Positions 42,360 to 55,015 of a DNA stretch of 64,000 bases are shown piece after piece. The stretch is taken from assembly GCF_943590815.1 (NCBI RefSeq), contig NZ_CALSBS010000008.1, forward strand, positions 62,001 through 126,000. The letters are read 5' to 3'. Every line of letters begins with the position of its first letter. Within the stretch, counting starts at the first letter, position 1. The DNA is from Pseudocitrobacter vendiensis. Its GTDB lineage: Bacteria; Pseudomonadota; Gammaproteobacteria; Enterobacterales; Enterobacteriaceae. Below the pieces are notes generated by a model, which searched no databases, was not told where the DNA came from, and worked only from the letters and a program-made list of their open reading frames with translations. Made by a program: the position numbers and the translations under genes.

Positions 42360-42722
42360 TTATGCGCCACGGATACCTAAACGTTGCAGCAGGCCGCTGA
42401 TCCCTTCACGCAACAGTAAGGAGGTTAACTGTCGCTGTTCTTCAAGCGTCATTTCCTCCGCCAGATTCAGCAACAGGCCGTGAAACGCATTGTCATTCAC
42501 ACTCTGCGTGTTTGAAGTCGTGATAGTGTCGGATGCGCGTTGCGCGCTATAGATAAATTCCCTGACCTGATCGTTAATGTGGACCAGGCGGGCTTTTCCT
42601 CCCTGGACACCAGGACGAGGCGATGTTTGCCATCCTTCCTTGCGCACCCATTTATTAACGGTTTGTCGGCTGTAGCCAGTCAGATGGGCGATTTCTTCCG
42701 GTGTCATTCGTTCCTTGAGCAT
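42360..42722 (-). CDS. yfeC: YfeC, helix-turn-helix protein (DUF1323)
   Basis: A 120-residue protein: helix-turn-helix MTPEEIAHLTGYSRQTVNKW near residues 6-25, then VRKEGWQTSPRPGVQGGKAR, and LTSLLLREGISGLLQRLGIR at the end. The same three blocks occur in YfeD, so yfeC-yfeD are a tandem duplicate that stayed adjacent. Target genes are unknown. CAGGAAATAGC precedes the start. Confidence 0.92.
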   Translation of the reverse strand: MLKERMTPEEIAHLTGYSRQTVNKWVRKEGWQTSPRPGVQGGKARLVHINDQVREFIYSAQRASDTITTSNTQSVNDNAFHGLLLNLAEEMTLEEQRQLTSLLLREGISGLLQRLGIRGA

Positions 42723-42939
42723 GCTATTTCCTGAATCGCAGTGTGGGAATTACGAGTTCATTTTATAGCATCCTTTTACCTGAAAGCGTGACAGGTTTAA
42801 CTTCTCTCTGCGAGCGTGCTCGGAATGTTATTCATCTGTCTGCTTTTTCAGCGATTAGTGTGCCACACAGCATTTTGCCGTTGACACCTCGCAATGGAAT
42901 TCATATTATGCCGCCCGTCAACACGACATGCTTTACGTT

Positions 42940-43015
<76 letters not shown>

Positions 43016-43055
43016 AATCCTGCTCCCATCAGGTTTGGAACGTAAAAGCACCGTT

Positions 43056-43131
<76 letters not shown>

Positions 43132-43137
43132 AATTTA

Positions 43138-43164
43138 AACCCTCGCCTGTGGCGGGGGTTTTTT
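43138..43164 (+). terminator. Terminator of the tRNA-Ala operon
   Basis: AACCCTCGCC-TGT-GGCGGGGGTT followed by TTTT (one G-T wobble in the stem). Confidence 0.93.
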
Positions 43165-43321
43165 GTTTGTCTATACTGTTCCTAAATCATTCTGTTTTAT
43201 TTTCATTATCTCAGATATTTCATCATTTTTTACTTCCTCAGCACCTTGATTCGCTCGAATAATGCCCATAGTATCATTCTGGGTTATAGGTGTACCGACA
43301 AGGATGCAGTTCTGAATACTA

Positions 43322-45505
43322 ATGAGATTTAATACAGATATTTTGTCGCGCAAGTTTTTTGTAGCATTAACTCTTTCTTTAATCGCAATTCCTTTTGCTC
43401 GCTTTGTCTCGCCTAAAGCCGTTATTGATGGTACTGAAGCATATCTTGCCTGGTTACCGCTTAGCGCAGCGTTTGCTATCGTTCTCTTGTTCGGTCGTCA
43501 CGCCGTTATTCCTTTGATCATTAGCTTTTTAGTGGTCAATAATTTCGTCGTTAATCTTACGCTTTTCCAGGCTGTCATCTTACTCACCTGCCAGTTACTG
43601 GGCGTGCTTATTTCATCGGTGATGTTGCGCTGGATCGTTGGCCGACGATGGCGTTACGGATTACCCAGCCATCATATGGGCGCGGTCGTCTTCTGGATTG
43701 GCTTTGTAACACCGGCGATCATCAAAAGTGTTATGTACCTGGTTGGTCACTATCTTGATTTTCCGGTAAACGTCTCCAGCTACTTTGGCACCCACTCGTT
43801 GGTTTATGGCGTCGTGGATGTGCAAAGTCTGATATGTGCGGCCCTGATGTTTACGCCGCTTTTCTATTACCCAATGCGGATGATCCTTAATCCGCGTTAT
43901 GCCAGAGCCTTCTGGCATCGTCATGTGGCTGCTTGCCTGTCGTCGCAGAATCGAACTTTTGTGCTGTACTGGGTTCTCGGGCTCGTAATTTTGTTAACCG
44001 TACTTTGTTCGCCGTATGAGACGAAGTACATTGCCGGGTATCTGGTTCCCATTATCTTTATCCTGTTCTTCTCAGGAATCAGCCGCTTAAGCGGCGTACT
44101 GATTGTTCTGATTTGGTCTGTGTCAGCCTTCCTGCTGGTGCTGAATAACAAGCATTTCCTGTTTGGGGTGCTGAGTGCATACTCGGTTGCTTTTGTTCTG
44201 TCCGTGTTAATCTCGTTCACCATTTGTATTCTGTATATGGTGCAGATTTATGCTCGCGGTGACGCGTTGAAGCGTAAATGGCACGACCAGGCGCTGATCG
44301 ATCCGCTGACCGGGCTACCGAATCTGCGTGAGTTTGAATCGTGGTTAAAAGAGAACCAGCAGGCGACCGTGTGCTGCCTGCGCATCGATAATCTTGAGTT
44401 CTTAAGCCGTCACTACGGCATGATGATGCGCATTCATTGTAAGCGCGCGATCACCCGAAATTTACAACCGTTGTTGACGCGCGATGAAAAACTCTTTCAG
44501 ATCCCTGGCAATGAACTGCTGTTGGTGCTGACCGGCCCGGAGACTGAAGCGCGCCTGACGCACATTGTTGAGTTCCTGAATAATCATAAAATTAGCTGGA
44601 ATAATAATGTGATCGACCTGGAATTCGGCGCGTCCTGGGGCGTCATTGACGGCAAAGAAGATAACCAGTTGCACCACACGCTGGGGCAACTAAGCTGGCT
44701 TTCTGAACAGGCGTGCAGCTCGCATCAGGTGCTGTCGCTGGACAGCCGGGAGGAGGCTATCTCGGGCTTCACGACTGAGCGCGTGATAATGCTAAACCGT
44801 GTTAAGCGCGCGTTGGCGCATGGCGGTATTCTTCTCTATGCGCAACCTATCGTCGATAAAAACGGTAAGGGCTACCATGAGATTCTGAGCCGCCTGCAGT
44901 GCGATGGTGAGCTGATTACACCGGATAAATTTATCCCGATTATTACCCAGTTTAACCTGAGCTACCGCTTTGATATGCAAGTGGTGGAAACGCTCTTCAG
45001 CAAAATGAAGCACTATTCGGGGCATCGTTTCTCAATCAATCTGATGCCGTTTACCCTGATGCAGAAAGGTGCGGCGGATGAAATTATTCGGCTGCTGAAA
45101 CGCTATCGGGTAACGCCCGGGGCTATTACCATTGAGGTTACGGAAGAGCAGGCGTTCTCAGACTCGGAAAACAGTCTGCATAATATTCGCCAGCTCAGTG
45201 CCTGTGGCTGTCTGATTGCCATTGATGACTTTGGTACCGGATACGCCAACTATGAGCGCCTCAAGCGTCTGGAAGCGGACATCGTCAAGATTGACGGTTG
45301 CTTTGTCCGCGATATTGTCAGCGAAAAGATGGATCAGTTGATCGTTAAGTCGATTTGCGACATGGCGAAGGTGAAGAATCTGACGCTGGTGGCTGAGTAC
45401 GTCGAAACGCAGGAACAGAAAGAGAAATTATTCGAGTTGGGTGTGGATTATCTGCAAGGTTATTTGATTGGTAAACCCGCACCACTTAGCGAGCTGAACA
45501 AATAA
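43322..45505 (+). CDS. pdeA: PdeA (YfeA), membrane GGDEF-EAL protein with degenerate GGDEF
   Basis: A 727-residue protein matching E. coli YfeA/PdeA: about eight transmembrane helices (residues 10-315, MASE-type sensor), a GGDEF domain (about 325-450) and an EAL domain (about 480-725). The GGDEF signature is replaced by IPGNELLLV, so no cyclase activity is expected. The EAL domain keeps YHEILSRL, NLMPFTL, ITIEVTEEQAF, DDFGTGYANYERL, KIDGCFV, VAEYVET and QGYLIGKP, so it is a likely c-di-GMP phosphodiesterase. ATG 43322 lacks a strong ribosome site, so the start is less certain. Confidence 0.92.
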   Translation: MRFNTDILSRKFFVALTLSLIAIPFARFVSPKAVIDGTEAYLAWLPLSAAFAIVLLFGRHAVIPLIISFLVVNNFVVNLTLFQAVILLTCQLLGVLISSVMLRWIVGRRWRYGLPSHHMGAVVFWIGFVTPAIIKSVMYLVGHYLDFPVNVSSYFGTHSLVYGVVDVQSLICAALMFTPLFYYPMRMILNPRYARAFWHRHVAACLSSQNRTFVLYWVLGLVILLTVLCSPYETKYIAGYLVPIIFILFFSGISRLSGVLIVLIWSVSAFLLVLNNKHFLFGVLSAYSVAFVLSVLISFTICILYMVQIYARGDALKRKWHDQALIDPLTGLPNLREFESWLKENQQATVCCLRIDNLEFLSRHYGMMMRIHCKRAITRNLQPLLTRDEKLFQIPGNELLLVLTGPETEARLTHIVEFLNNHKISWNNNVIDLEFGASWGVIDGKEDNQLHHTLGQLSWLSEQACSSHQVLSLDSREEAISGFTTERVIMLNRVKRALAHGGILLYAQPIVDKNGKGYHEILSRLQCDGELITPDKFIPIITQFNLSYRFDMQVVETLFSKMKHYSGHRFSINLMPFTLMQKGAADEIIRLLKRYRVTPGAITIEVTEEQAFSDSENSLHNIRQLSACGCLIAIDDFGTGYANYERLKRLEADIVKIDGCFVRDIVSEKMDQLIVKSICDMAKVKNLTLVAEYVETQEQKEKLFELGVDYLQGYLIGKPAPLSELNK

Positions 45506-45535
45506 AAAACGGGACGATTATCGTCCCGTTTTTTT
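45505..45535. terminator. Bidirectional terminator between pdeA and nupC
   Basis: AAAAACGGGACGA-TTA-TCGTCCCGTTTTT plus further T, between convergent genes. Confidence 0.95.
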
Positions 45536-45558
45536 ACGTTTGTAGACGCAGCTTAGCG

Positions 45559-46746
45559 TTACAGTACCAGCGCCGCAATTGACGCAGACAGCACGCTCAC
45601 CAGCGTAGAACCGTAAACCAGTTTCAGACCGAAGCGAGAAACCACGTTACCTTGCTCTTCGTTCAGGCCTTTAATCGCCCCGGCGATAATACCGATAGAA
45701 GAGAAGTTCGCGAAGGAAACCAGGAACACAGAGATGATACCAACCGCGCGTGGAGAGAGCGTGGATGCGACTTTCTGCAGGTCCATCATCGCGACGAATT
45801 CGTTAGAGACCAGTTTGGTCGCCATGATACTACCCACCTGCAGCGCTTCGCTGGCCGGTACACCCATCACCCAGGCAACCGGATAGAAGATGTAGCCCAG
45901 GATGCCCTGGAAGGAGATACCCAGAACGGCAGCAAACAGGGCGTTCAGACCTGCAATCAGCGCGATAAAGCCAATCAGCATCGCCGCAACGATAATCGCT
46001 ACTTTGAAACCTGCCAGAATGTATTCACCCAGCATTTCGAAGAAGCTTTGACCTTCGTGCAGGTTGGACATCTGAATGTTTTCTTCGCTGGCATCAACGC
46101 GGTATGGGTTGATGATAGAGAGGACAATAAAGGTGCTGAACATGTTCAGAACCAGCGCCGCCACCACGTATTTCGGGTCCAGCATGGTCATGTAAGCCCC
46201 GACGATAGACATCGACACGGTAGACATTGCCGTTGCCGCCATGGTGTACATGCGGTTGCGGGACATTTTGCCGAGAATATCTTTATAGGCGATAAAGTTC
46301 TCAGACTGGCCCAGAATCAGTGAGCTCACGGCGTTGAACGATTCCAGCTTGCCCATGCCGTTGACTTTGGAGAGCACGAAACCAATCGCCCGGATAACAA
46401 TCGGCAGCACGCGAATGTGTTGCAGAATACCGATCAGCGCAGAGATGAAGACGATAGGGCACAGAACTTTCAGGAAGAAGAATGCCAGGCCTTGATCGTT
46501 CATACTACCGAAGACGAAGTTAGTACCTTCGTTGGCGAAACCGAGCAGTTTTTCGAACATTTCGGAAAAGCCTTTCACGAAGCCCAGACCGACGTTGGAG
46601 TTCAGGAAGAACCATGCCAGTAAAACTTCAATGACAAGTAACTGAATTACATAACGAATTCGAATTTTTTTGCGGTCATGGCTGACCAGCAACGCTAAAA
46701 TCGCCACAACGCCAAGCGCCAGGACGAAATGAAGAACGCGGTCCAT
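45559..46746 (-). CDS. nupC: NupC, nucleoside:H+ symporter (CNT family)
   Basis: A 395-residue inner-membrane concentrative nucleoside transporter, five residues shorter than K-12 NupC. CNT motifs are present: [15 protein letters not shown] (the GQSE.F motif near 148-162), [14 protein letters not shown] (SNEF near 312) and [15 protein letters not shown]. It takes up pyrimidine nucleosides and adenosine. CRP-type sites lie upstream, in line with cAMP-CRP/CytR control of E. coli nupC. Confidence 0.96.
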   Translation of the reverse strand: MDRVLHFVLALGVVAILALLVSHDRKKIRIRYVIQLLVIEVLLAWFFLNSNVGLGFVKGFSEMFEKLLGFANEGTNFVFGSMNDQGLAFFFLKVLCPIVFISALIGILQHIRVLPIVIRAIGFVLSKVNGMGKLESFNAVSSLILGQSENFIAYKDILGKMSRNRMYTMAATAMSTVSMSIVGAYMTMLDPKYVVAALVLNMFSTFIVLSIINPYRVDASEENIQMSNLHEGQSFFEMLGEYILAGFKVAIIVAAMLIGFIALIAGLNALFAAVLGISFQGILGYIFYPVAWVMGVPASEALQVGSIMATKLVSNEFVAMMDLQKVASTLSPRAVGIISVFLVSFANFSSIGIIAGAIKGLNEEQGNVVSRFGLKLVYGSTLVSVLSASIAALVL

Positions 46747-46841
46747 ATTTGCTCCAAATATGAGGCAGGTTTAATTTTCTTGCACATTCTATGTAACGTA
46801 ACTAAATAAAACGAGATCAAAGTCTCACTATATTCACAACC

Positions 46842-46857
46842 TGTGAGCAATCTCAAA
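46842..46857 (-). promoter_or_regulatory. CRP-like site upstream of nupC
   Basis: TGTGA-GCAATC-TCAAA fits the CRP consensus TGTGA-N6-TCACA with two mismatches in the right half. A weaker second match (AGTGA-GACTTT-GATCT, minus strand) lies about 25 bases nearer nupC. Two CRP sites flanking a CytR site is the known E. coli nupC design. Confidence 0.6.
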
Positions 46858-47019
46858 AAGAGTGATCGAACATACATTTTTATTATGTTACGTAAATGTG
46901 TTTAAAGATTGTATAATGTACTAACCTCACAATAAGCGTATACCAAACCTTCCCAACCTCCAGCCCGACTATCGGTTTCGGCTATCAGAGCAATCATTAT
47001 CACCTTTTTAAATGAACTT

Positions 47020-47038
47020 GATAATCATTCTCATTTTG
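47020..47038 (+). promoter_or_regulatory. Fur-box candidate upstream of mntH
   Basis: GATAATCATTCTCATTTTG matches 14 of 19 positions of the Fur consensus and lies 43 bases before the mntH start. Fur repression of mntH is established in E. coli and Salmonella. Confidence 0.75.
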
Positions 47039-47046
47039 ATAGCATG

Positions 47047-47068
47047 AAACATAGCAAAGGCTATGTTT
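47047..47068 (+). promoter_or_regulatory. MntR operator upstream of mntH
   Basis: The palindrome AAACATAG-CAAAGG-CTATGTTT ends 12 bases before the mntH ATG and matches the E. coli MntR binding site as I recall it; manganese-loaded MntR bound here blocks transcription. Confidence 0.9.
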
Positions 47069-47080
47069 TTGAGGCAGAGA

Positions 47081-48322
47081 ATGACAGACAGTCGCGTGGC
47101 AAGTAACAACAGCAGTCGTACAGCGCGCCGGATGAGGCTTGCGCTGATGGGGCCCGCATTCATTGCCGCCATCGGTTATATCGATCCGGGTAACTTTGCG
47201 ACCAATATTCAGGCCGGGGCCAGCTTCGGCTATCAGCTTTTGTGGGTGGTGGTATGGGCCAACCTGATGGCGATGCTGATTCAGGTGCTTTCTGCCAAGC
47301 TCGGTATCGCCACGGGTAAAAACCTGGCGGAACAGATTCGCGACCATTACCCGAGACCGGTCGTGTGGTTTTATTGGGTGCAGGCGGAGATCATCGCGAT
47401 GGCGACCGATCTCGCGGAATTTATCGGCGCGGCCATCGGCTTCAAGCTGATCCTGGGGATCTCGCTGCTTCAGGGCGCGGTATTAACCGGGATTGCGACC
47501 TTCCTGATTCTGATGCTGCAACGGCGTGGGCAAAAACCGCTGGAGAGAGTGATCGGCGGGCTGCTGCTGTTTGTCGCCGCAGCCTACATCGTCGAACTGA
47601 TCTTCTCGCAACCCGCGCTGGCGCCGCTGGCAAAAGGGATGATTATCCCTTCTCTGCCCTCCTCGGAAGCCGTATTCCTCGCGGCAGGCGTGCTGGGTGC
47701 GACCATCATGCCGCACGTGATTTACCTGCACTCGTCGCTGACCCAGAATCTGCACGGCGGTAGCGCGCGTGAACGCTATAACGCGACGCGCTGGGATGTG
47801 GCGATAGCCATGACCATTGCCGGATTCGTTAACCTCGCGATGATGGCCACCGCTGCCGCCGCGTTTCACTTCCACGGGCATACCGGAGTTGCGGATCTCG
47901 ATCAGGCGTATCTGACGCTGGAACCGTTGCTCAGTCATGCTGCGGCCACTATCTTTGGCCTGAGCCTGATTGCCGCCGGGCTCTCCTCTACCGTGGTGGG
48001 TACCCTGGCAGGGCAGGTGGTGATGCAGGGCTTCATCCGCTTCCACATTCCGCTGTGGGTGCGCCGCTCCGTCACCATGCTGCCGTCGTTCATCGTGATC
48101 CTGATGGGGATGGATCCGACCCGGATTCTGGTGATGAGCCAGGTGTTGCTGAGCTTCGGGATTGCGCTGGCACTGGTGCCGCTGCTGGTCTTTACCAGTA
48201 ATCAAAAACTGATGGGCGAGTTGGTAAACTCCGCACGGGTAAGACGCACCGGTTGGCTGATTGTGGGCCTGGTGGTGGCGTTAAACGGCTGGCTGTTGGT
48301 GGGAACGCTGCTGGGGTTATAA
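47081..48322 (+). CDS. mntH: MntH, Mn2+/H+ symporter (NRAMP family)
   Basis: A 413-residue inner-membrane NRAMP transporter with eleven helices. Metal-site motifs are [15 protein letters not shown] (DPGN near residues 35-38) in helix 1 and [15 protein letters not shown] (MPH near 211) in helix 6. It imports Mn2+ and supports oxidative-stress resistance. The start at 47081 follows GAGGCAGAGA; an in-frame codon at 47063 falls in the MntR operator. Upstream Fur and MntR sites are visible. Confidence 0.97.
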   Translation: MTDSRVASNNSSRTARRMRLALMGPAFIAAIGYIDPGNFATNIQAGASFGYQLLWVVVWANLMAMLIQVLSAKLGIATGKNLAEQIRDHYPRPVVWFYWVQAEIIAMATDLAEFIGAAIGFKLILGISLLQGAVLTGIATFLILMLQRRGQKPLERVIGGLLLFVAAAYIVELIFSQPALAPLAKGMIIPSLPSSEAVFLAAGVLGATIMPHVIYLHSSLTQNLHGGSARERYNATRWDVAIAMTIAGFVNLAMMATAAAAFHFHGHTGVADLDQAYLTLEPLLSHAAATIFGLSLIAAGLSSTVVGTLAGQVVMQGFIRFHIPLWVRRSVTMLPSFIVILMGMDPTRILVMSQVLLSFGIALALVPLLVFTSNQKLMGELVNSARVRRTGWLIVGLVVALNGWLLVGTLLGL

Positions 48323-48347
48323 AAAAAGCAGCCTTCCGGCTGCTTTC
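48321..48347. terminator. Bidirectional terminator between mntH and ypeC
   Basis: AAAAGCAGCC-TTCC-GGCTGCTTT, between convergent genes, 3 bases past the mntH stop. Confidence 0.88.
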
Positions 48348-48357
48348 TGAAAAAAGA

Positions 48358-48696
48358 TTAATGATGCTTCCCGTGCCCATGTCCATGACCACGACCCGGG
48401 CCACGCCCGCGCCCGTCATGGCGGCCATCGTGATAACCGCGCTCGTAAGCTCTGCGATTATCCCAGCCACGATGCCAGCCATTGTCATGGCGGTACCAAC
48501 CGCGGTCGCGCCATTGATAGTGACGATGCCAGTAGTCCCGGTCGCGCCAGCGGCCGCCGTCCCAGTAGTTACCGTAATTGTCACGATCGCCAATTTGTAA
48601 TTTTATCGATGGCAACAGGGTGATTTCGCCAGCATTAGCAACCATTGGTGCTGCTGAGGCCATCAATACTGCAGCCAGAATCAGTGACCTGAACAT
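48358..48696 (-). CDS. ypeC: YpeC, DUF2502 periplasmic protein with His/Gly-rich tail
   Basis: A 112-residue exported protein: signal peptide [22 protein letters not shown], the conserved [20 protein letters not shown], then many Trp, Arg, Asp and His residues, and a tail [17 protein letters not shown]. It matches E. coli YpeC. The tail resembles metal-binding histidine repeats, and the convergent neighbour is the Mn2+ importer mntH; a metal role is a guess. Function is not established. Confidence 0.9.
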   Translation of the reverse strand: MFRSLILAAVLMASAAPMVANAGEITLLPSIKLQIGDRDNYGNYWDGGRWRDRDYWHRHYQWRDRGWYRHDNGWHRGWDNRRAYERGYHDGRHDGRGRGPGRGHGHGHGKHH

Positions 48697-48832
48697 ACTT
48701 TATCTCCTTCACGATCGGGGCCTTGTCCGGCCTGTTAACCCTATATTACGAACAAGTAAATATCCGTATCATCGGGGTAACTCTTAAATCGAAAGGAGCA
48801 GCACTTTTTGCTAAAAGTGCTGCTAATTTGCG

Positions 48833-49822
48833 CTATCGTAAAATCGCGTCTATGTCAGCCCGTTCTTGCGCGCTAAAGTGCCTGTTATTCAACATGCCGA
48901 CAGCGTCATCCAGTTGCGCCGTTTTACTGGCGCCAATCAGAACTGATGTCACTTTTTCGTCACGCAGTACCCAGGCCAGCGCCATTTGCGACAATTTCTG
49001 TCCACGCTGCGCGGCAATCTTATTGAGCTGACGAACTTTAGCGAGTTTCTCTTCCGTCAGTTGTTCCGGATTAAGAAAACGGCTGCCACTGGCGGCACGG
49101 GAATCTGTCGGAATACCATTTAGATAGCGATCCGTAAGCTGCCCGCCCGCTAACGGTGAAAAGGCGATGCTGCCAACGCCTTCCTGCTTCAGCAGATCGA
49201 GCAGCCCATCCTCAACCCAGCGTTCAAACATGGAATACTTTGGCTGGTGGATCAGGCATGGCGTGCCCAGATCATTAAGAATCGCAAGGGCCTCTTTCGC
49301 ACGGTCAGCCGGGTAATTGGAAAGCCCGATGTACAGTGCTTTGCCCTGACGTACAATGTGATCCAGCGCACGCATGGTTTCCGACAGCGGCGTATCCGGA
49401 TCCGGACGATGATGATAAAAGATATCCACATACTCCAGCCCCATGCGTTTCAGGCTTTGATCGAGGCTGGCGACCAGATATTTACGCGATCCCCAGTCGC
49501 CGTACGGCCCGTCCCACATGGTGTAGCCCGCTTTACTGGAAATAATCAGCTCGTCGCGCCAGGGCAAAAAATCTTCCCGCAGAATGCGACCAAAATTACT
49601 CTCCGCTGAACCCGGCGGTGGCCCATAGTTGTTGGCTAAATCAAAATGGGTAATGCCGAGGTCAAAGGCATGGCGCAGCAGCTGCCTGCTGGTTTCGATT
49701 AACGTGGCGTCGCCAAAGTTATGCCATAAACCTAATGAGATGGCGGGAAGTTTCAGCCCGCTTGCGCCGCAGCGGCGATATTCCATCGCGTTATAGCGTG
49801 ACGGATCTGCCTGATAAACCAT
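48833..49822 (-). CDS. Aldo-keto reductase, YghZ/Gpr-like
   Basis: A 329-residue NADPH-dependent aldo-keto reductase similar to E. coli YghZ (L-glyceraldehyde-3-phosphate/methylglyoxal reductase). The catalytic tetrad is visible: Asp and Tyr in THFDLANNYGPPPGSAE, Lys in LIISSKAGYTMWDGPYG, and His in VDIFYHHRPDPDT. The C-terminal VTSVLIGASKTAQLDDAV is the NADP phosphate-binding region. It is a paralogue rather than the yghZ orthologue judging by position. It is divergent from ipdC across 175 bases, so they may share regulation. Confidence 0.88.
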   Translation of the reverse strand: MVYQADPSRYNAMEYRRCGASGLKLPAISLGLWHNFGDATLIETSRQLLRHAFDLGITHFDLANNYGPPPGSAESNFGRILREDFLPWRDELIISSKAGYTMWDGPYGDWGSRKYLVASLDQSLKRMGLEYVDIFYHHRPDPDTPLSETMRALDHIVRQGKALYIGLSNYPADRAKEALAILNDLGTPCLIHQPKYSMFERWVEDGLLDLLKQEGVGSIAFSPLAGGQLTDRYLNGIPTDSRAASGSRFLNPEQLTEEKLAKVRQLNKIAAQRGQKLSQMALAWVLRDEKVTSVLIGASKTAQLDDAVGMLNNRHFSAQERADIDAILR

Positions 49823-49985
49823 AAGTTCCTCCGCAAAGCATCGGTAGTGTATACGTTTACACTACGCATTGTTTCCCCCTCCGTATACTCCCTTCTGCTG
49901 TAAATTTTACTTTCCAATAGCATTTTCGTATCTGTCTGGACAGGCGAACCGCTTCTTCAATACTCAGAGATGAGCAAGTGGCTAA

Positions 49986-52894
<2,909 letters not shown>

Positions 52895-53092
52895 GATGAT
52901 TTCCTTTTGGCTAAAAGCTGGCATCACTTTGCCGGGTTCTGTAAATGCCTTCAGCGCAATAGATGCTGAAACGATACGGCGAAACAGAGATATCCTTAAG
53001 GTTGATATATAAAATTATGTGACGTAGATCGATAATCCTGGGGCGCTGACACAATCGTCATTGTTGTTACCACGCCTTGAATTTACTCTGTG

Positions 53093-53222
<130 letters not shown>

Positions 53223-53255
53223 GAATTATCCTGACTTTAGCGGAGCCGTAACGGA

Positions 53256-54221
53256 ATGACAAAGTTTGCATTAACAGGAGACGTCGGGGGCACCAACGCG
53301 CGTTTAGCGTTATGTGACCTCGCCACGGGTGAAATCTCGCAGGCGAAGACCTACTCAGGCCTGGATTACCCCAGCCTCGAAGCGGTGGTCCGCGTCTATC
53401 TCAAAGAACACAATGTGGAAGTGGAAGATGCCTGCATCGCCATTGCCTGCCCGATCACCGGTGACTGGGTCGCGATGACCAACCACACCTGGGCCTTTTC
53501 CATTGCTGAAATGAAGAAGAATCTTGGCTTCGCGCATCTGGAAATCATTAATGATTTCACCGCCGTGTCGATGGCTATCCCGATGCTGAAAAAGGAGCAC
53601 CTGATTCAGTTTGGCGGCGCGGAACCGGTAGAAGGCAAACCGATTGCGGTTTATGGCGCTGGCACAGGGTTAGGCGTGGCGCATCTGGTTCACGTTGATA
53701 AGCGTTGGGTCAGCCTGCCAGGCGAGGGCGGTCACGTCGATTTCGCACCGAACAGCGAAGAAGAGGGGATTATCCTTGAAGAGCTACGGGCGGAAATCGG
53801 CCATGTCTCTGCGGAACGCGTACTTTCCGGGCCGGGGCTGGTCAATCTGTATCGCGCTATTGTGAAGTCTGATGGTCGTCTGCCGGAAAACTTACAGCCG
53901 AAAGACATCACTCAGCGTGCGCTGGAGGATACCTGCATCGACTGTCGCCGCGCGCTGTCGCTGTTCTGCGTGATTATGGGGCGCTTCGGCGGCAATCTGG
54001 CGCTGACGCTTGGCACCTTTGGCGGCGTTTATATCGCCGGTGGCATCGTGCCGCGCTTCCTTGAATTCTTTAAAGCGTCCGGCTTCCGGGGTGGTTTTGA
54101 GGATAAAGGCCGTTTCAAAGCCTACGTGCAGGATATCCCGGTCTATCTGATTGTTCACGATAACCCCGGCCTGCTGGGCTCCGGGGCGCACCTGCGCCAG
54201 ACGCTGGGGCAAATTCTGTAA
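53256..54221 (+). CDS. glk: Glk, glucokinase
   Basis: A 321-residue ROK-unrelated bacterial glucokinase that phosphorylates free cytoplasmic glucose with ATP. The ATP motif [19 protein letters not shown] is at residues 7-25; the glucose site is [12 protein letters not shown] with the catalytic Asp near 100, then [10 protein letters not shown] with His/Glu ligands. Length equals E. coli. AGCGGAGCCGTAACGGA precedes the ATG. Confidence 0.97.
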   Translation: MTKFALTGDVGGTNARLALCDLATGEISQAKTYSGLDYPSLEAVVRVYLKEHNVEVEDACIAIACPITGDWVAMTNHTWAFSIAEMKKNLGFAHLEIINDFTAVSMAIPMLKKEHLIQFGGAEPVEGKPIAVYGAGTGLGVAHLVHVDKRWVSLPGEGGHVDFAPNSEEEGIILEELRAEIGHVSAERVLSGPGLVNLYRAIVKSDGRLPENLQPKDITQRALEDTCIDCRRALSLFCVIMGRFGGNLALTLGTFGGVYIAGGIVPRFLEFFKASGFRGGFEDKGRFKAYVQDIPVYLIVHDNPGLLGSGAHLRQTLGQIL

Positions 54222-54234
54222 GTTTTCCCGCTTT

Positions 54235-54263
54235 ATACCGGGTGGTACTCACTCACCCGGTAT
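54235..54263. terminator. Bidirectional hairpin between glk and ypdB
   Basis: ATACCGGGTG-GTACTCACT-CACCCGGTAT, a perfect 10-base stem between convergent genes; T-rich flanks are weak. Confidence 0.75.
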
Positions 54264-54265
54264 CC

Positions 54266-55003
54266 TTACAAATGCATCAACTGACGAAACTCTTTCACCT
54301 TGCTGCGGCTGACGGGCACCTGAAAATCAAGGTCGCGCAGGCGCAGGATATAGGTGTTATTAAACCACGGCTCAATCTCGCGGATCTTATCCAGATTCAC
54401 ACAATACGATCGATGGCAGCGGAAGAAGTGAGTGGCCGGAAGCTTGCTGCAAAACTCCGTGATGTTCATGGGCATTACGTACGACTCGCGCTTGGTGTAC
54501 ACGAAGGTCATTTTTTCGTGCGCTTCGGCGTAGTAAATATCGTTGATGCTGGTAACGATAATGCGCTCATCTTTAATCAGATTGATGGTGTCATTTTCGC
54601 GCGCAGCCGTTCCCGGTATCGCACTACTGCCGCCTGCTTGTTGTTGCCAGGCGCTTTCCAGTTTCTGCAACATGCTGATAATGCGTGATTCCTGATAAGG
54701 CTTAAGAATGTAATCAAACGCCTCCAGCTCGAACGCTTCTACCGCATGTTCCTTCCACGCGGTGATAAACACGATAAACGGTTTATGGGCAAACTGGCTG
54801 ATGCTTTGTGCCAGCAGCACACCATCCAGCGAAGGAATATTGATATCAAGGAAGATGGCGTCCACTTTGTTGTGCTGTAAAAAACGCAGCACGTCGAGGC
54901 CATCGTCAAACGTACCGACAATCTCCATCTGGCTGTGTTCTTTTATCAGCCAGGTCAGTTCCTGTTGCGCCAGAATCTCGTCTTCAACAATGATGACTTT
55001 CAT
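54266..55003 (-). CDS. ypdB: YpdB (PyrR), LytTR-family response regulator
   Basis: A 245-residue response regulator: receiver domain (about 1-120) with acidic pocket IVEDE, the phosphorylated aspartate in AIFLDINIPSLDGVLLAQ near 53, and Lys in ILKPYQ; C-terminal LytTR DNA-binding domain (about 140-244, HFFRCHRSYCVNLDKIREIE). In E. coli YpdAB senses pyruvate and activates the transporter gene yhjX. It follows ypdA by 12 bases. Confidence 0.96.
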   Translation of the reverse strand: MKVIIVEDEILAQQELTWLIKEHSQMEIVGTFDDGLDVLRFLQHNKVDAIFLDINIPSLDGVLLAQSISQFAHKPFIVFITAWKEHAVEAFELEAFDYILKPYQESRIISMLQKLESAWQQQAGGSSAIPGTAARENDTINLIKDERIIVTSINDIYYAEAHEKMTFVYTKRESYVMPMNITEFCSKLPATHFFRCHRSYCVNLDKIREIEPWFNNTYILRLRDLDFQVPVSRSKVKEFRQLMHL

Positions 55004-55015
55004 TTTCTCTCCCTT

